Below, piece after piece: positions 35,349 to 44,750 of a DNA stretch of 64,000 bases. The stretch is from Verrucomicrobiota bacterium (GTDB lineage Bacteria; Verrucomicrobiota; Verrucomicrobiia; CAIQCK01). A program made the translations under genes and the position numbers. How positions within the stretch are numbered: position 1 is the first letter of the stretch; each line of letters starts with the position of its first letter. The stretch lies in contig JACRQF010000019.1 of the NCBI GenBank assembly GCA_016222825.1, positions 248,001 to 312,000 of the forward strand, read 5' to 3'. Under the pieces are notes generated by a model that was not told where the DNA came from, ran no database searches, and saw only the letters and a program-made list of their open reading frames with translations.

Positions 35349-36701
35349 ATGAAGCCTTCTGATTCGATCAGTCGTCGCCAGTTCGTATCCACCTCGGCGT
35401 CGGTCCTCGGCACCTTCGCCATCGTCTCCCAACACAAAGCCCACGCCGCCGGCGCCAACGAGAAAGTTGTCATCGGCCTGATGGGCTGCGGCGGTCGCGG
35501 CACCTACGTCGCCACCATGTTCGCCGGCAGGCCGGACACGGAGATCGCCTACGTTTGCGACGTGGACTCGCGCCGCTTCGCCCGCGCGCGCGACGCAATC
35601 GAGGAAGCCCAGGGCAAGCCGCCAAAGACGACGCAGGATTTCCGCAAGATGCTGGAAGACAAACGCGTGGACGCCGTCATTAACGCCACGCCCGACCATT
35701 GGCACGCGCTTGGTTCCATCATGGCCTGCCAGGCCGGCAAGGACGTGTTCGTCGAGAAACCGATGACCCACAGCGCTTGGGAAGGCCGCAAGATGATCGA
35801 GGCGGCCGCCAAGTATAAGCGCGTCATCCAGGTCGGCATGCAAAGCCGCAGTTGCCAGTATCTGCGCGATGCCCGCGACTACATCAGTTCCGGCAAGCTC
35901 GGCGATGTCTATCTCGTGCGCGTCTTCAACATGATGCAGCACCCGATGCGCAAGAAGCCGGCGGCTGAAAGCGCGCCGGTGCCGCCCGGGTTCGACTACG
36001 AGACCTGGTGCGGACCCGCGCCGGTGGTGCCCTACGACCCGAGCCGCCGCTGGCTCGACCGCTGGGAATTCAGTTGCGGCGCCATCGCCGGCGACGCGGT
36101 GCATCAGATTGACCTCGCGCGCGCGCTAATCGGCGACAAGCCGTTCCCGGACACCGTCTGCCACGCGGGCGGCGTCTGCGCGCTCACCGATGGCCGCGAG
36201 ATTCCTGACACGCAGATGGTGACGTTCGAGTTCGGCAAGCTGACGATGCTGTTCGAGTCGGCGCTCTGGACGCCCTACATGACCAAGACGCCGATGGACC
36301 GCCGCGACAAAGGGCAGTTGCCTCCGAACTGGGCGTTCAACGCCACGCGCATCGAGGTGCTCGGCACGAAGGGCTTCATGTATTACGGCCGCCACGGCGA
36401 CGGCTGGCAGGTGTTCGACGCCAAGGCCGAGTCGGTCGTGGCCGCGCCGGGCCGCCAGGCGGACAAGGAGCATCACGACAACTTCATCGCGTGCATCAAG
36501 AACCGCCAGAAGCCGGCGGCCAACGTCGAGCAGGGCCACTACTCGGCAATGCTCTGCCACCTCGGTAACATCTCCTACCGCGTTGGCAACAAGAAGCTCG
36601 CCTTCGACGCGGCGACCGAGACGTTCAAGGACGCGCCGGAGGCCAACAAGTTCCTCAAGCGCACCTACCGTGCGCCGTGGGTGATTCCCGACAACGTTTA
36701 G
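35349..36701 (+). CDS. Tat-exported Gfo/Idh/MocA-family oxidoreductase
   Basis: 450 residues from ATG 35349, giving a twin-arginine signal with ISRRQFVSTSAS; the frame runs 78 codons upstream through non-conserved sequence overlapping the terminator, so that start is rejected. The Rossmann domain carries VIGLMGCGGRGTYVA, and the C-terminal dehydrogenase domain begins after the conserved VFVEKPMTHS (Lys acts in catalysis in the family). The rest has the RWLDRWEFSCGAIAGDAVHQ motif of the secreted PVC-type subfamily. It probably oxidises a sugar or sugar derivative with tightly bound NAD(P) in the periplasm. Export by Tat is consistent with folding around a cofactor first. Confidence 0.87.
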   Translation: MKPSDSISRRQFVSTSASVLGTFAIVSQHKAHAAGANEKVVIGLMGCGGRGTYVATMFAGRPDTEIAYVCDVDSRRFARARDAIEEAQGKPPKTTQDFRKMLEDKRVDAVINATPDHWHALGSIMACQAGKDVFVEKPMTHSAWEGRKMIEAAAKYKRVIQVGMQSRSCQYLRDARDYISSGKLGDVYLVRVFNMMQHPMRKKPAAESAPVPPGFDYETWCGPAPVVPYDPSRRWLDRWEFSCGAIAGDAVHQIDLARALIGDKPFPDTVCHAGGVCALTDGREIPDTQMVTFEFGKLTMLFESALWTPYMTKTPMDRRDKGQLPPNWAFNATRIEVLGTKGFMYYGRHGDGWQVFDAKAESVVAAPGRQADKEHHDNFIACIKNRQKPAANVEQGHYSAMLCHLGNISYRVGNKKLAFDAATETFKDAPEANKFLKRTYRAPWVIPDNV

Positions 36702-36774
36702 TCCTGGATCAGTCGTAAGAACGCGGAGGCGTGGCGACACTACGCCGCGCCTCCGCGTCAAAATCGTCTCCATC

Positions 36775-37899
36775 ATGAAACATCTGCTCTGTTCCTCCAT
36801 TCTCGCCGCGTTGGTGTGCCAGACGGCCTCCGCCCAGTGGCTCCCCGTCAGCAACGCCACCGCCAAGCTCGAAAACTCCGAGATGGGCGGGCCATTCTTC
36901 AAGATCGAGTATGAACTCGGCGTGAAGGACCTCTCGCCCGCCGCGCCGGCGTATGTGTTCGTCCGCTTCCGCGAGAGCGCGAACGCAAGCTGGAAACTGA
37001 TCCCGCAGACGGCGTTGCGTGGCGACCACGACATTGTGGAGTCCGGCGGCAAGAAGAAGATGCTTTGGTGGGGTCTCGGCTCGCTCGGCCTGACCAACGC
37101 GCCGTCACTCGAGGTCCGCGTGCGCGGCATCCGCATGGTGCGCGTGCCGGGCGGTGCGTTCAAAATGAAGATCGTTCCCGGCGGCGGCTACGATGAGTCG
37201 AAGACGCAGGTTGAGAACGCAACGCTGCCGACGTTCTGGATGGCGAAACACGAAACCACCGTCGGCATGTATGCCGACTTCCTCAACGAAACCGGCAAGG
37301 GCGGCAGCGGCTGGCACAAGCACATGGCCAAGACGGAGCGATGCGGCATCACGCGCGGCGACAACGATACCTACACCGTCGCGCCGGGCCGCGAAAAATT
37401 CCCGATCAACTACGTCACGTGGTATGACGCGACGGCATTCCTGGATTGGTGCGGCCTGCGGCTGCCGACGGAGGCGGAGTGGGAGAAGACGTTGCGCGGC
37501 GGCCTGTTCCTCGACGGCGATGAAACGAAGAAGTCGCCGAACCCGAAACCGGAGCGGAAGTATCCGTGGGGCGACGAAGCGCCCGACGCCGGCGGCGTGT
37601 GGCGTTGCAACGGCGACGGCGAGACAGACGGTTTCGCGGAACTGGCGCCGGTGGGGACTTTTGAGAAGTTCCCCAGTCCCTACGGCGTGTGCGACCTCGT
37701 CGGCAACGCCGCCGAGTGGACACTCGACTGGTATGCGACTTCGTTCCACGCCGGTCTCGACGGCTACCGCATGATTCGCGGCGGCTCGTTCATGGACCCG
37801 CACGCGGGCTGCGACGCCGTCACCGGCGCGACGATGCTGCCCGTCAAGCGCAGCAGCATCGCCGGTTTCCGCGGCTTGCGCGACGCGCGAACAAAGTAG
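36775..37899 (+). CDS. Exported SUMF1/FGE-fold protein
   Basis: 374 residues, signal peptide (MKHLLCSSILAALVCQTASA). About 110 N-terminal residues form a beta-sandwich-like region; then comes the SUMF1 fold: MVRVPGGAFKMK, FWMAKHETTVGMYADFLNE, LRLPTEAEWEKTLRGG, KYPWGDEAPDAGG, YGVCDLVGNAAEWTLDWY and MIRGGSFMDPHAGC. The first of the two FGE catalytic cysteines is Asp here, so sulfatase activation is unlikely. It follows the Tat-exported oxidoreductase by 73 bases and may be co-transcribed; a role in carbohydrate handling is only a guess. Confidence 0.8.
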   Translation: MKHLLCSSILAALVCQTASAQWLPVSNATAKLENSEMGGPFFKIEYELGVKDLSPAAPAYVFVRFRESANASWKLIPQTALRGDHDIVESGGKKKMLWWGLGSLGLTNAPSLEVRVRGIRMVRVPGGAFKMKIVPGGGYDESKTQVENATLPTFWMAKHETTVGMYADFLNETGKGGSGWHKHMAKTERCGITRGDNDTYTVAPGREKFPINYVTWYDATAFLDWCGLRLPTEAEWEKTLRGGLFLDGDETKKSPNPKPERKYPWGDEAPDAGGVWRCNGDGETDGFAELAPVGTFEKFPSPYGVCDLVGNAAEWTLDWYATSFHAGLDGYRMIRGGSFMDPHAGCDAVTGATMLPVKRSSIAGFRGLRDARTK

Positions 37900-38045
37900 C
37901 GCGGGCAGGCATCTGGCGTTACAGGTGGGAAGCTGGCCGTCGCCTTTTCGGATTGCACCCGAAGCCATAACGGCGCTTGTCCAAAAGCGCCCGATGGTAT
38001 AAGGAAGGGCACGAACTGAAAGGCAAACAGAGGTAGGCAACCAAT

Positions 38046-38912
38046 ATGATCTTGCTCATCGGCAGCGGCTACGTGGGTTCGAGGTTCTGCGCTCATCTGG
38101 AGCAGACGGGCACAGCTTACAAAGTTTACCCGCGGGAGGACCTCGACTACACCGGCCTGGCGGAATTGACCAGCTACCTGAAGGAGCATCGGCCGGAGTT
38201 TCTCATCAACTGCGCGGGCTATACCGGCAAGCCCAACGTGGACGCCTGTGAGCTTCACAAGAGCGAGTGCGTCTTCGGCAACGTCGTGTTGCCGGGCATC
38301 ATCAGCACCGCGTGCGAACGCGCAGGCGTGCCTTGGGGCCACGTGTCGTCTGGCTGCATTTACAACGGCGCCAAGGCCGATGGCAGCGGTTTCACCGAGA
38401 CCGATCCGCCGAACTTTTCCTTCCGCCAGAACAATTGCAGCTTCTACAGCGGCACCAAGGCACTCGGCGAGGAAGTGCTGGCGGACGACCCGCGTTGCTA
38501 CGTCTGGCGGCTTCGCATCCCGTTCAACGACGTGGACAGCGCCCGCAATTACATCTCCAAGGTGATGCGCTATGAGCGGCTGCTGGACGCTCGCAACTCG
38601 CTCTCGCAACTGGAAGAGTTTGTCAGCGCGGCCATCGCTTGCTGGACTAAACGCGTGCCGTTCGGCGTCTATAACATGACCAACCCTGGCTCGATCACGA
38701 CACGCGAAATCACCGAGATGATCAAGAAGAGCGGCATTTGCCGGAAGGAGTTCAACTTCTTCTCCAGCGAGGCCGAGTTCATGCAGATCGCCGCCAAGAC
38801 GCCCCGCTCCAACTGTGTTCTCGATGTCACCAAACGCGAGAAGGCCGGCATCCAAATGACCGAGGTCCACGAGGCCGTCGCCATCGCCCTGCGCAACTGG
38901 AAGGCCGCCTGA
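38046..38912 (+). CDS. RmlD-like NAD(P)-dependent sugar-nucleotide reductase/epimerase
   Basis: 288 residues. The N-terminus MILLIGSGYVGSRF is a Rossmann nucleotide-binding loop; INCAGYTGKPNVDACE and the catalytic YSGTKALGE (Tyr-x3-Lys) identify an extended short-chain dehydrogenase/reductase. GHVSSGCIYNG supplies the Ser/Thr of the triad. It resembles dTDP-4-dehydrorhamnose reductase, and its place three bases before rfbB supports a role in making a dTDP-deoxysugar, but the identity of the sugar is not certain. A TATAAG at 37998-38003 upstream may be a -10 box, without a good -35. Confidence 0.72.
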   Translation: MILLIGSGYVGSRFCAHLEQTGTAYKVYPREDLDYTGLAELTSYLKEHRPEFLINCAGYTGKPNVDACELHKSECVFGNVVLPGIISTACERAGVPWGHVSSGCIYNGAKADGSGFTETDPPNFSFRQNNCSFYSGTKALGEEVLADDPRCYVWRLRIPFNDVDSARNYISKVMRYERLLDARNSLSQLEEFVSAAIACWTKRVPFGVYNMTNPGSITTREITEMIKKSGICRKEFNFFSSEAEFMQIAAKTPRSNCVLDVTKREKAGIQMTEVHEAVAIALRNWKAA

Positions 38913-38915
38913 CGC

Positions 38916-39998
38916 ATGAAAACCGTTCTCGTCACCGGCGGCGCAGGTTTCATCGGATCGAACTTCGTCCGCTACATGCTCCGTGTGGAGCCGGCGGTGA
39001 AGATCATCAATCTCGATGCCCTCACCTACGCCGGCACGCTGGAGAACCTGAAGACCCTGCCCGGCGCGGACCGCCACGTCTTCGTCCAAGGCGATATCTG
39101 CGACCGCGCGCTCGTGGACAAGCTCCTGCGCGAGCACACCGTGGACACCATCGCCCACTTCGCCGCCGAGTCGCACGTGGACCGCTCGATTCACGGACCG
39201 GGGTTGTTCGTGCAGACCAACATCGTCGGCACGCAGGTGATGCTCGACGCGGCGCGGCAGGCGTGGCTCGTGGACAAGATCGTCGAACCGGCGGTGGCGC
39301 GGTTTCATCACGTTTCCACCGACGAGGTTTTCGGCTCGCTCAAGCCGAAAGACCCCGCGTTCACCGAGACGACGCACTACGATCCGAGTTCGCCTTACTC
39401 CGCCTCCAAGGCTGCCAGCGACCACCTCGTCCGCGCCTACGCCCGCACCTACGGCCTGCCGGTGACGATCACAAACTGCTCGAACAATTACGGCCCGCAC
39501 CAGTTCCCGGAGAAGCTGATTCCGCTGATGATCCTCAACGGCATCAACGGCCGCCCGCTGCCCGTCTATGGCGACGGCCAGCAAATCCGCGACTGGCTCT
39601 ACGTCGAGGACCATTGCGAGGCAATACGCGCCATTCTCAAGAACGGCCGCGTCGGCGAGACCTACAACATCGGCGGAGACAACCAGCCGCCCAACCTCGA
39701 CATCGTCCACGGCATCTGCGCGTTGCTGGACGAGTTGCTCCCCACCTCGCCGCACCGGCCGCATACGTCGCTCATCCAGCACGTCACCGACCGCCCTGGC
39801 CACGACCGGCGTTACGCGATGAACATCACGAAGGTCAAGGCCGAGCTGGGCTGGACGCCGCGCCATTCGTTGCAGACGGGCCTGCGCGCGACGGTGCAAT
39901 GGTATCTCGACCACCCGGAGTGGGTCGCTGCCATCCAGCAACAGGCGGGCTATCAGCAATGGATTGACCGGAACTACGCGAAACGAGGAGGAAAATGA
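38916..39998 (+). CDS. rfbB: dTDP-glucose 4,6-dehydratase
   Basis: 360 residues with strong family motifs: VLVTGGAGFIGSNFVRYML, IINLDALTYAGTLENL, HFAAESHVDRSI, the catalytic HVSTDEVFGSL and YSASKAASDHLVRAY (Tyr-x3-Lys), and NCSNNYGPHQFPEKLIPL. It converts dTDP-glucose to dTDP-4-keto-6-deoxyglucose using bound NAD. It lies in an operon between the RmlD-like gene and rfbA, overlapping rfbA by four bases. Insertions such as VEPAVARFHH before the active-site strand are slightly longer than usual. Confidence 0.93.
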   Translation: MKTVLVTGGAGFIGSNFVRYMLRVEPAVKIINLDALTYAGTLENLKTLPGADRHVFVQGDICDRALVDKLLREHTVDTIAHFAAESHVDRSIHGPGLFVQTNIVGTQVMLDAARQAWLVDKIVEPAVARFHHVSTDEVFGSLKPKDPAFTETTHYDPSSPYSASKAASDHLVRAYARTYGLPVTITNCSNNYGPHQFPEKLIPLMILNGINGRPLPVYGDGQQIRDWLYVEDHCEAIRAILKNGRVGETYNIGGDNQPPNLDIVHGICALLDELLPTSPHRPHTSLIQHVTDRPGHDRRYAMNITKVKAELGWTPRHSLQTGLRATVQWYLDHPEWVAAIQQQAGYQQWIDRNYAKRGGK

Positions 39999-40864
39999 AA
40001 GGCATCATTCTGGCCGGCGGCAAAGGCACGCGCCTTTATCCGATCACGATGGCGGCGAGCAAGCAGATCCTGCCCGTCTATGACAAGCCGATGGTTTATT
40101 ACCCGCTCTCGTGTCTGATGCTGGCGGGCATCCGCGAAGTGCTCGTGATCAGCACGCCGGCCGACCTGCCGGGATTCCGTCGCCTGCTCGGCGACGGTGC
40201 CCAGTGGGGCATGAAGTTCAGTTATGCTGAGCAAAGCGAGCCGCGCGGCCTGGCCGACGCCTTCCGCGTCGGCGCGGAGTTCATCGGCAACGACACCGTT
40301 TGCCTGATCCTCGGCGACAACATCTTCTACGGCCACGGTCTGGCGGAAGTTCTTCGTCAATGCGCCACCACGACCGACGGCGCGGCCATCTTCGCCTATC
40401 CCGTGCGCGACCCCGAACGCTACGGCGTGGTGGAGTTCGACGCCGAAGGCCATGCCATCAGCATCGAGGAGAAGCCGAAGAAGCCGCGTTCGAACTACGC
40501 CGTCCCCGGCGTCTATTTCTTCGACCGTGAGGTGGTGGAGATCGCCCGTAACCTCAAGCCGTCGCCGCGCGGCGAACTCGAAATCACCGACCTCAACCGC
40601 GTCTATCTCTCGCGTGGCAAACTCTGCGTCGCGCAGCTCGGCCGCGGTATCGCCTGGCTCGACGCCGGCACGCACGAGTCGCTCCTTCAGGCCGCGAACT
40701 TCGTGCAAGCCGTCCAGGACCGGCAGGGCCTGATGATCTGCTGCCCTGAAGAGATTGCCTATCGCCTCGGTTTCATTGACGCCGCGCAGTTGCAACGACT
40801 GGCCCGCGCCATCCCGAACGCCTACGGCGACTATCTCCAGCGCGTCGCAGCCGACGGCGTTTAG
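39995..40864 (+). CDS. rfbA: Glucose-1-phosphate thymidylyltransferase
   Basis: 289 residues. The nucleotidyltransferase signature MKGIILAGGKGTRLYP, SKQILPVYDKPMVYYPLS, LILGDNIFYGHG and the sugar-binding EEKPKKPRSNYAVPG and GIAWLDAGTHESLLQA are intact. It forms dTDP-glucose from dTTP and glucose 1-phosphate, the substrate of RfbB. The ATG overlaps the rfbB stop by four bases, indicating coupled translation. The fourth rhamnose-pathway gene, rfbC (3,5-epimerase), is not in the window. Confidence 0.94.
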   Translation: MKGIILAGGKGTRLYPITMAASKQILPVYDKPMVYYPLSCLMLAGIREVLVISTPADLPGFRRLLGDGAQWGMKFSYAEQSEPRGLADAFRVGAEFIGNDTVCLILGDNIFYGHGLAEVLRQCATTTDGAAIFAYPVRDPERYGVVEFDAEGHAISIEEKPKKPRSNYAVPGVYFFDREVVEIARNLKPSPRGELEITDLNRVYLSRGKLCVAQLGRGIAWLDAGTHESLLQAANFVQAVQDRQGLMICCPEEIAYRLGFIDAAQLQRLARAIPNAYGDYLQRVAADGV

Positions 40865-40918
40865 ATCAAACGCCGGCTGTTGCGGCATGTCGCGCCGCTT
40901 TGTTGCAGGATAATGAAC

Positions 40919-42790
40919 ATGAACCTGTGTGCCATCGGCCGCCCGATCTTCCACGCGGCGACTTGCTGTCTGCTAGCATCCGCCGCCGCGTTGGCTGCGG
41001 CAGGGGCGACGCCACGCATCCGGCTGGAGGAGTTTCGCATCGAGCCGGTGGAGTTGCAGTTGGGCAACGCCTTCGTGGTCCGCGCGCGAGCGGTTGCCGA
41101 CGGCGTCAAAGTGGGCAGTTTCCTTCTGCGCACGGCGGGAGAGGTGAAGAAAAAGCAGACGCCGCCCGGTTTCCCGATCTTCTCGAACGGCTTGGCCTAC
41201 GTGGCGGAAAAGGGGAAGTATCACCTGAAGGACAACGGCGAACTCGACCGCGACCCGCGCGCCGGAGTCTTCGCCATCGAGATCAGCACGCGTGGCTGGA
41301 AGGAAGGCACGAACACCTTCACATTCTTCGCGAGCAGCCGGCCCGCGCCTGGGCCGTTCGTGGCCGCGCGCCACGATTTTGCTGTTGTCGTGAAGGGAGA
41401 CCGGGTCTTTCTGGAAGACTTGGGCGACGCCGCTATCGCCGCCAGCCGCGCGATAACCGGTTTCAACGTGGAGCCGACGACCATTGAAGCGGGGCAGACG
41501 ATCACGGTTCCCGTGGAGCTTCGCGGCGCGTCGGTTGCCGGCTTGCAGTTGACGAATCCCTACTACATAGCCGAGCGCGATACTCTGCCGGGCTTCCGTT
41601 ACGACGCGGCGAAAAAGAAGTCGTTCCTGACGGTTGAAAGAAAACCGGACGCTGGCAGCATCGCGCTTCAACTCGACACTCGCGGCTGGCCGCCCGGCGT
41701 GCATCATATCGTCGCCGACGCCGTCGGACGCTCCAGTCGTCGCGTGGATTACCGCAACTTCGCCATCAAGGTGCGCGGCCCGCGCGACCGGTTTCGCGTG
41801 ACCGTGGAGCCGTCGCAGCCGTTCGGTCCCGGCACGCACTTCGAAAGGTTCCTGCAACTCCGCGACGGGACGTTGCTGTGCGCGGACAAGCTCTCCACGG
41901 ACGGCGGGCGCACGTGGCAGGGCGCGACGGGCGGTTTCGGCGTCGGCGGCCTTCATCTCAAGGACGGCCGCGTGCTGGGCCTCGCTTATCGCTGCCTGCC
42001 GATCGAAGGACGCGAAGGTTGGTATGCAGCGGACCAGTTCGTTTCCACCGACAACGGCCGGCGTTTCAGCAAGTCCGCGGTGGAGTTCCACGTGCCCCAA
42101 GCCAAGGCGGCGATGGGCCACGGCCCGCACAAGGGGCCGCTGTTCATGCGCTCGATCATCGAACGCGGCGACGGCTCGCTGGCGGCGTTCATGGCGGGTT
42201 GGTTCAAAGGCGACGACGCCCTCTGTCCTTATGACCGCGGCCGGCCTTACTCGCGCAGCTATGTTTGCGAGTCCGGCGACGGCGGCCGGACTTGGCGCTA
42301 CGTGACAACCATCGGCTATGAGCAGATCGGTAGCGAAGGCTACAACGAAGGTTCGATGCGTCGCCTGCCGAATGGCGAGTGGCTCGCGGTGATGCGCACC
42401 GGCAACGCGAACGACCTCAACTGCCAGGACAACCCGATCATGTGGAGCGTGAGCGGCGACGAAGGGCGCACGTGGTCGAAGCCGGCGCGCACGGGCTTGC
42501 AGGGCGCTTTTCCGGGACTTGCAGTGTTACCCGATGGCGTCGTGGTCATGTGCTACGGCCGGCCGGGCGCAATGATCGCGTTCAGCACGGACGGCGGACG
42601 GACGTGGACCGACTCGACGTGCGTGGACGCAACGCCCGGTTCGGGCTACGCGGATGTGGTGAGCGTCGGCCCCGGCGAACTGCTCGTCGGTTTCGGCGCG
42701 CAGAACTATCTCGATCCGAAGACCGGCGAGCGCGATAGCATGTTGCGGCTGGCGCGCGTGCGGTATGAGAAGCAAGCAGGGACGCCTTGA
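40919..42790 (+). CDS. Exported BNR/Asp-box (sialidase-fold) protein
   Basis: 623 residues. ATG 40919 has AGGA eight bases upstream; ATG 40913 is the alternative. A signal peptide (MNLCAIGRPIFHAATCCLLA) is followed by ~270 residues of two beta-sandwich-like repeats, then a six-bladed-propeller-like domain with four Asp boxes (STDGGRTW, SGDGGRTW, SGDEGRTW, STDGGRTW). This is the sialidase/exo-glycosidase superfamily; the arginine triad and Tyr of true sialidases are not confidently placed, so the substrate may be another acidic or deoxy sugar. It begins 54 bases after rfbA and heads a run of four exported carbohydrate-type proteins. Confidence 0.8.
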   Translation: MNLCAIGRPIFHAATCCLLASAAALAAAGATPRIRLEEFRIEPVELQLGNAFVVRARAVADGVKVGSFLLRTAGEVKKKQTPPGFPIFSNGLAYVAEKGKYHLKDNGELDRDPRAGVFAIEISTRGWKEGTNTFTFFASSRPAPGPFVAARHDFAVVVKGDRVFLEDLGDAAIAASRAITGFNVEPTTIEAGQTITVPVELRGASVAGLQLTNPYYIAERDTLPGFRYDAAKKKSFLTVERKPDAGSIALQLDTRGWPPGVHHIVADAVGRSSRRVDYRNFAIKVRGPRDRFRVTVEPSQPFGPGTHFERFLQLRDGTLLCADKLSTDGGRTWQGATGGFGVGGLHLKDGRVLGLAYRCLPIEGREGWYAADQFVSTDNGRRFSKSAVEFHVPQAKAAMGHGPHKGPLFMRSIIERGDGSLAAFMAGWFKGDDALCPYDRGRPYSRSYVCESGDGGRTWRYVTTIGYEQIGSEGYNEGSMRRLPNGEWLAVMRTGNANDLNCQDNPIMWSVSGDEGRTWSKPARTGLQGAFPGLAVLPDGVVVMCYGRPGAMIAFSTDGGRTWTDSTCVDATPGSGYADVVSVGPGELLVGFGAQNYLDPKTGERDSMLRLARVRYEKQAGTP

Positions 42791-42822
42791 GCAAGCCGGC
42801 CAAGTCGGCTACAAAGACAATC

Positions 42823-44706
42823 ATGCGCCTCATCGTGCCATTTCTCACCTTGCTGGCTTGCGGTTCAACATCTGTGTTCGCCAAGCCTGATGTGCAACGC
42901 GTGATCTCTGACGCCGACGCCCGCCGCGACATGGTGCTCCGCGCGCAACTTGCCCGGCCGTATCCGCCGGACGGTTGCTGGCATTACGAGGACTTTGCAC
43001 TCGCCGCCTACTGGCTTAACGAACGCACCACTGACGCTGACAAGGCCATTCTCACCGAGCACGAGAAGGAGTTCCCCGCGTCGCTTAAGGACGACGGCTT
43101 CCACTGGCACGCCTACATCCTGGAGCGCATCTGGTTCCTCTTCAGCCGGCAGAGTAAACACTTCCCCGGTCGCATGAGCGCCGAGGCCGAAGCGGCGCTG
43201 CTCGACATGCTCTGGCAATGGGCCGGGCCGCGTTGCCGGCTGGAGATGACGCTACCGGAGCGCGATTGGTGGAAGTGGGGCAGCGAGAATCATCACGCGC
43301 AGGCGTGGGCCAGCTTCTGGGGCGCGGCGCAGATTTTTGCGAAGCATGCCGACTACAAAACTCGCCGCTACGCCGACGGCACGACGCCCGCGCAGATGGC
43401 AGCGGCGTTCGACGGCTATTTCAAGCGTCACGCCCGCGAGCGCGCCGCGAAGGGCCTGCTGGTCGAGTGCAACTCCGGCTACAACAAATACACGCTCGGC
43501 GGCTGGTATAACCTCGCCGACTTCGCGGATGATCCCGTCCTGCGCCGGCGCTTCGCGATGCTGCTCGACCTGTTCTGGGCCGACTGGGCCATCGAGCAGA
43601 TCAACGGCGTCCGTGGCGGCAGCCGGCACCGGTGTTATCAAGGCGCCGATTCGACTGCTGGCACAAGCATGGACGGTCTGGCGTGGTTCCACTTCGGTCT
43701 CGGCCGCGCGAAAAGCCAGCATCCGAGCCACATGTGCGGCGCGACGACGTTCTGGCGGCCGTCGCCCGTCGTCGCGGATCTCGCGCTCGACGTGGCGGGC
43801 CGCGGTGTTTACGAATACCTCTCGTGCCGGCCCGGTCTCGCTGAGCCGCGCAAGAAGGACGCGCCGCCGCTGAACTACGTCAGCGACCCGAAGCATCCCT
43901 TCTTCGTTCCGCAGGGACTCTATCCGCTGCGGCCCAACGGCGGCAGCCTGTTGCGCTACACATACTGCACGCCCGACTTCGTGATGGGCACGAGCATGGT
44001 CGAGGCGCGGCCATGCGAAGACTGGACCGCCATCAGCAGCCAAAACCGCTGGGAAGGCGTGATCTTCGCGGGTCACCCAACGGCGCGCATCTTTGCGCAG
44101 CCGTATCAGCCAAAGCGCGGCAGTTACTACAACGCGAACTGGTCGGTCCAGAAACGCGGTGTTCTCATCTTGCAGCGGCTCAAGACCTCCAAAGGCGCGC
44201 ACGGCCAGCGGGTCTGGTTTGACGCCGCGTTGCGCCGGGTCGAGACCAACGGCTGGGTGTTTGCCGAAGCCCCACAAGCCTTCGCCGCTGTGCGAGTGGT
44301 CAATGGCGCAACGACATGGGAATCGGATTCCGTCGAGCAGCACCGAAAGAAGAAAGGCCGGACCGATACCGGCGAGTGGCTCAAATGCGTGGACGAGTTC
44401 TCGCCGGTGATCATCGAGGTCGCGCGCAAGTCCGACTGCAAGAACTTTGCCGCGTTTCAGGCCGCCGTTTCAGCCAACCCGTTGAAGTGGGAGAACCGCC
44501 GTCTCGACTACACAAGCGGCCTGAGCAAGACCACGCTGACGTTATTCGCCGACTACTCGCAACCGCCGCAGGTGGATGGCGTGCCGGTGAACTACGCGCC
44601 ACGGAAGGTCTATGACAGCCCATTCATCCAGTCCGACTTCGGCAACGGCGTCGTGACCATCAGCAAAGGCAGCCAGAAGTTCGTGCTGGACTTCAACGCG
44701 GAGTAG
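42823..44706 (+). CDS. Exported protein of polysaccharide-lyase-like architecture
   Basis: 627 residues from ATG 42823, which opens a signal peptide (MRLIVPFLTLLACGSTSVFA); a TTG at 42787 overlapping the previous gene is less likely. The N-terminal ~330 residues are Trp- and Tyr-rich helices (WHYEDFALAAYWLNERT, ERDWWKWGSENHHAQAW, GYNKYTLGGWYNLADF), as in alpha/alpha-toroid lyases and heparinase II/III relatives; the C-terminal ~280 residues look like a beta-sandwich (GVIFAGHPTARIFAQ, YYNANWSVQKRGVLILQ). The conserved-looking NHH and Tyr are candidate catalytic residues. I cannot assign a family number. Co-transcribed with neighbours by spacing. Confidence 0.65.
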   Translation: MRLIVPFLTLLACGSTSVFAKPDVQRVISDADARRDMVLRAQLARPYPPDGCWHYEDFALAAYWLNERTTDADKAILTEHEKEFPASLKDDGFHWHAYILERIWFLFSRQSKHFPGRMSAEAEAALLDMLWQWAGPRCRLEMTLPERDWWKWGSENHHAQAWASFWGAAQIFAKHADYKTRRYADGTTPAQMAAAFDGYFKRHARERAAKGLLVECNSGYNKYTLGGWYNLADFADDPVLRRRFAMLLDLFWADWAIEQINGVRGGSRHRCYQGADSTAGTSMDGLAWFHFGLGRAKSQHPSHMCGATTFWRPSPVVADLALDVAGRGVYEYLSCRPGLAEPRKKDAPPLNYVSDPKHPFFVPQGLYPLRPNGGSLLRYTYCTPDFVMGTSMVEARPCEDWTAISSQNRWEGVIFAGHPTARIFAQPYQPKRGSYYNANWSVQKRGVLILQRLKTSKGAHGQRVWFDAALRRVETNGWVFAEAPQAFAAVRVVNGATTWESDSVEQHRKKKGRTDTGEWLKCVDEFSPVIIEVARKSDCKNFAAFQAAVSANPLKWENRRLDYTSGLSKTTLTLFADYSQPPQVDGVPVNYAPRKVYDSPFIQSDFGNGVVTISKGSQKFVLDFNAE

Positions 44707-44750
44707 GAATCCGCTTGCCTTCGCGCCCGCCAAGCGTGAGAAACTCGCGC

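Noticed and set aside
37972..37991. GGCGCTT/AAGCGCC hairpin before the dTDP-sugar cluster as a terminator
   Set aside because: It has only seven pairs and no T-run, and lies next to a possible -10 box, so its meaning is unclear.
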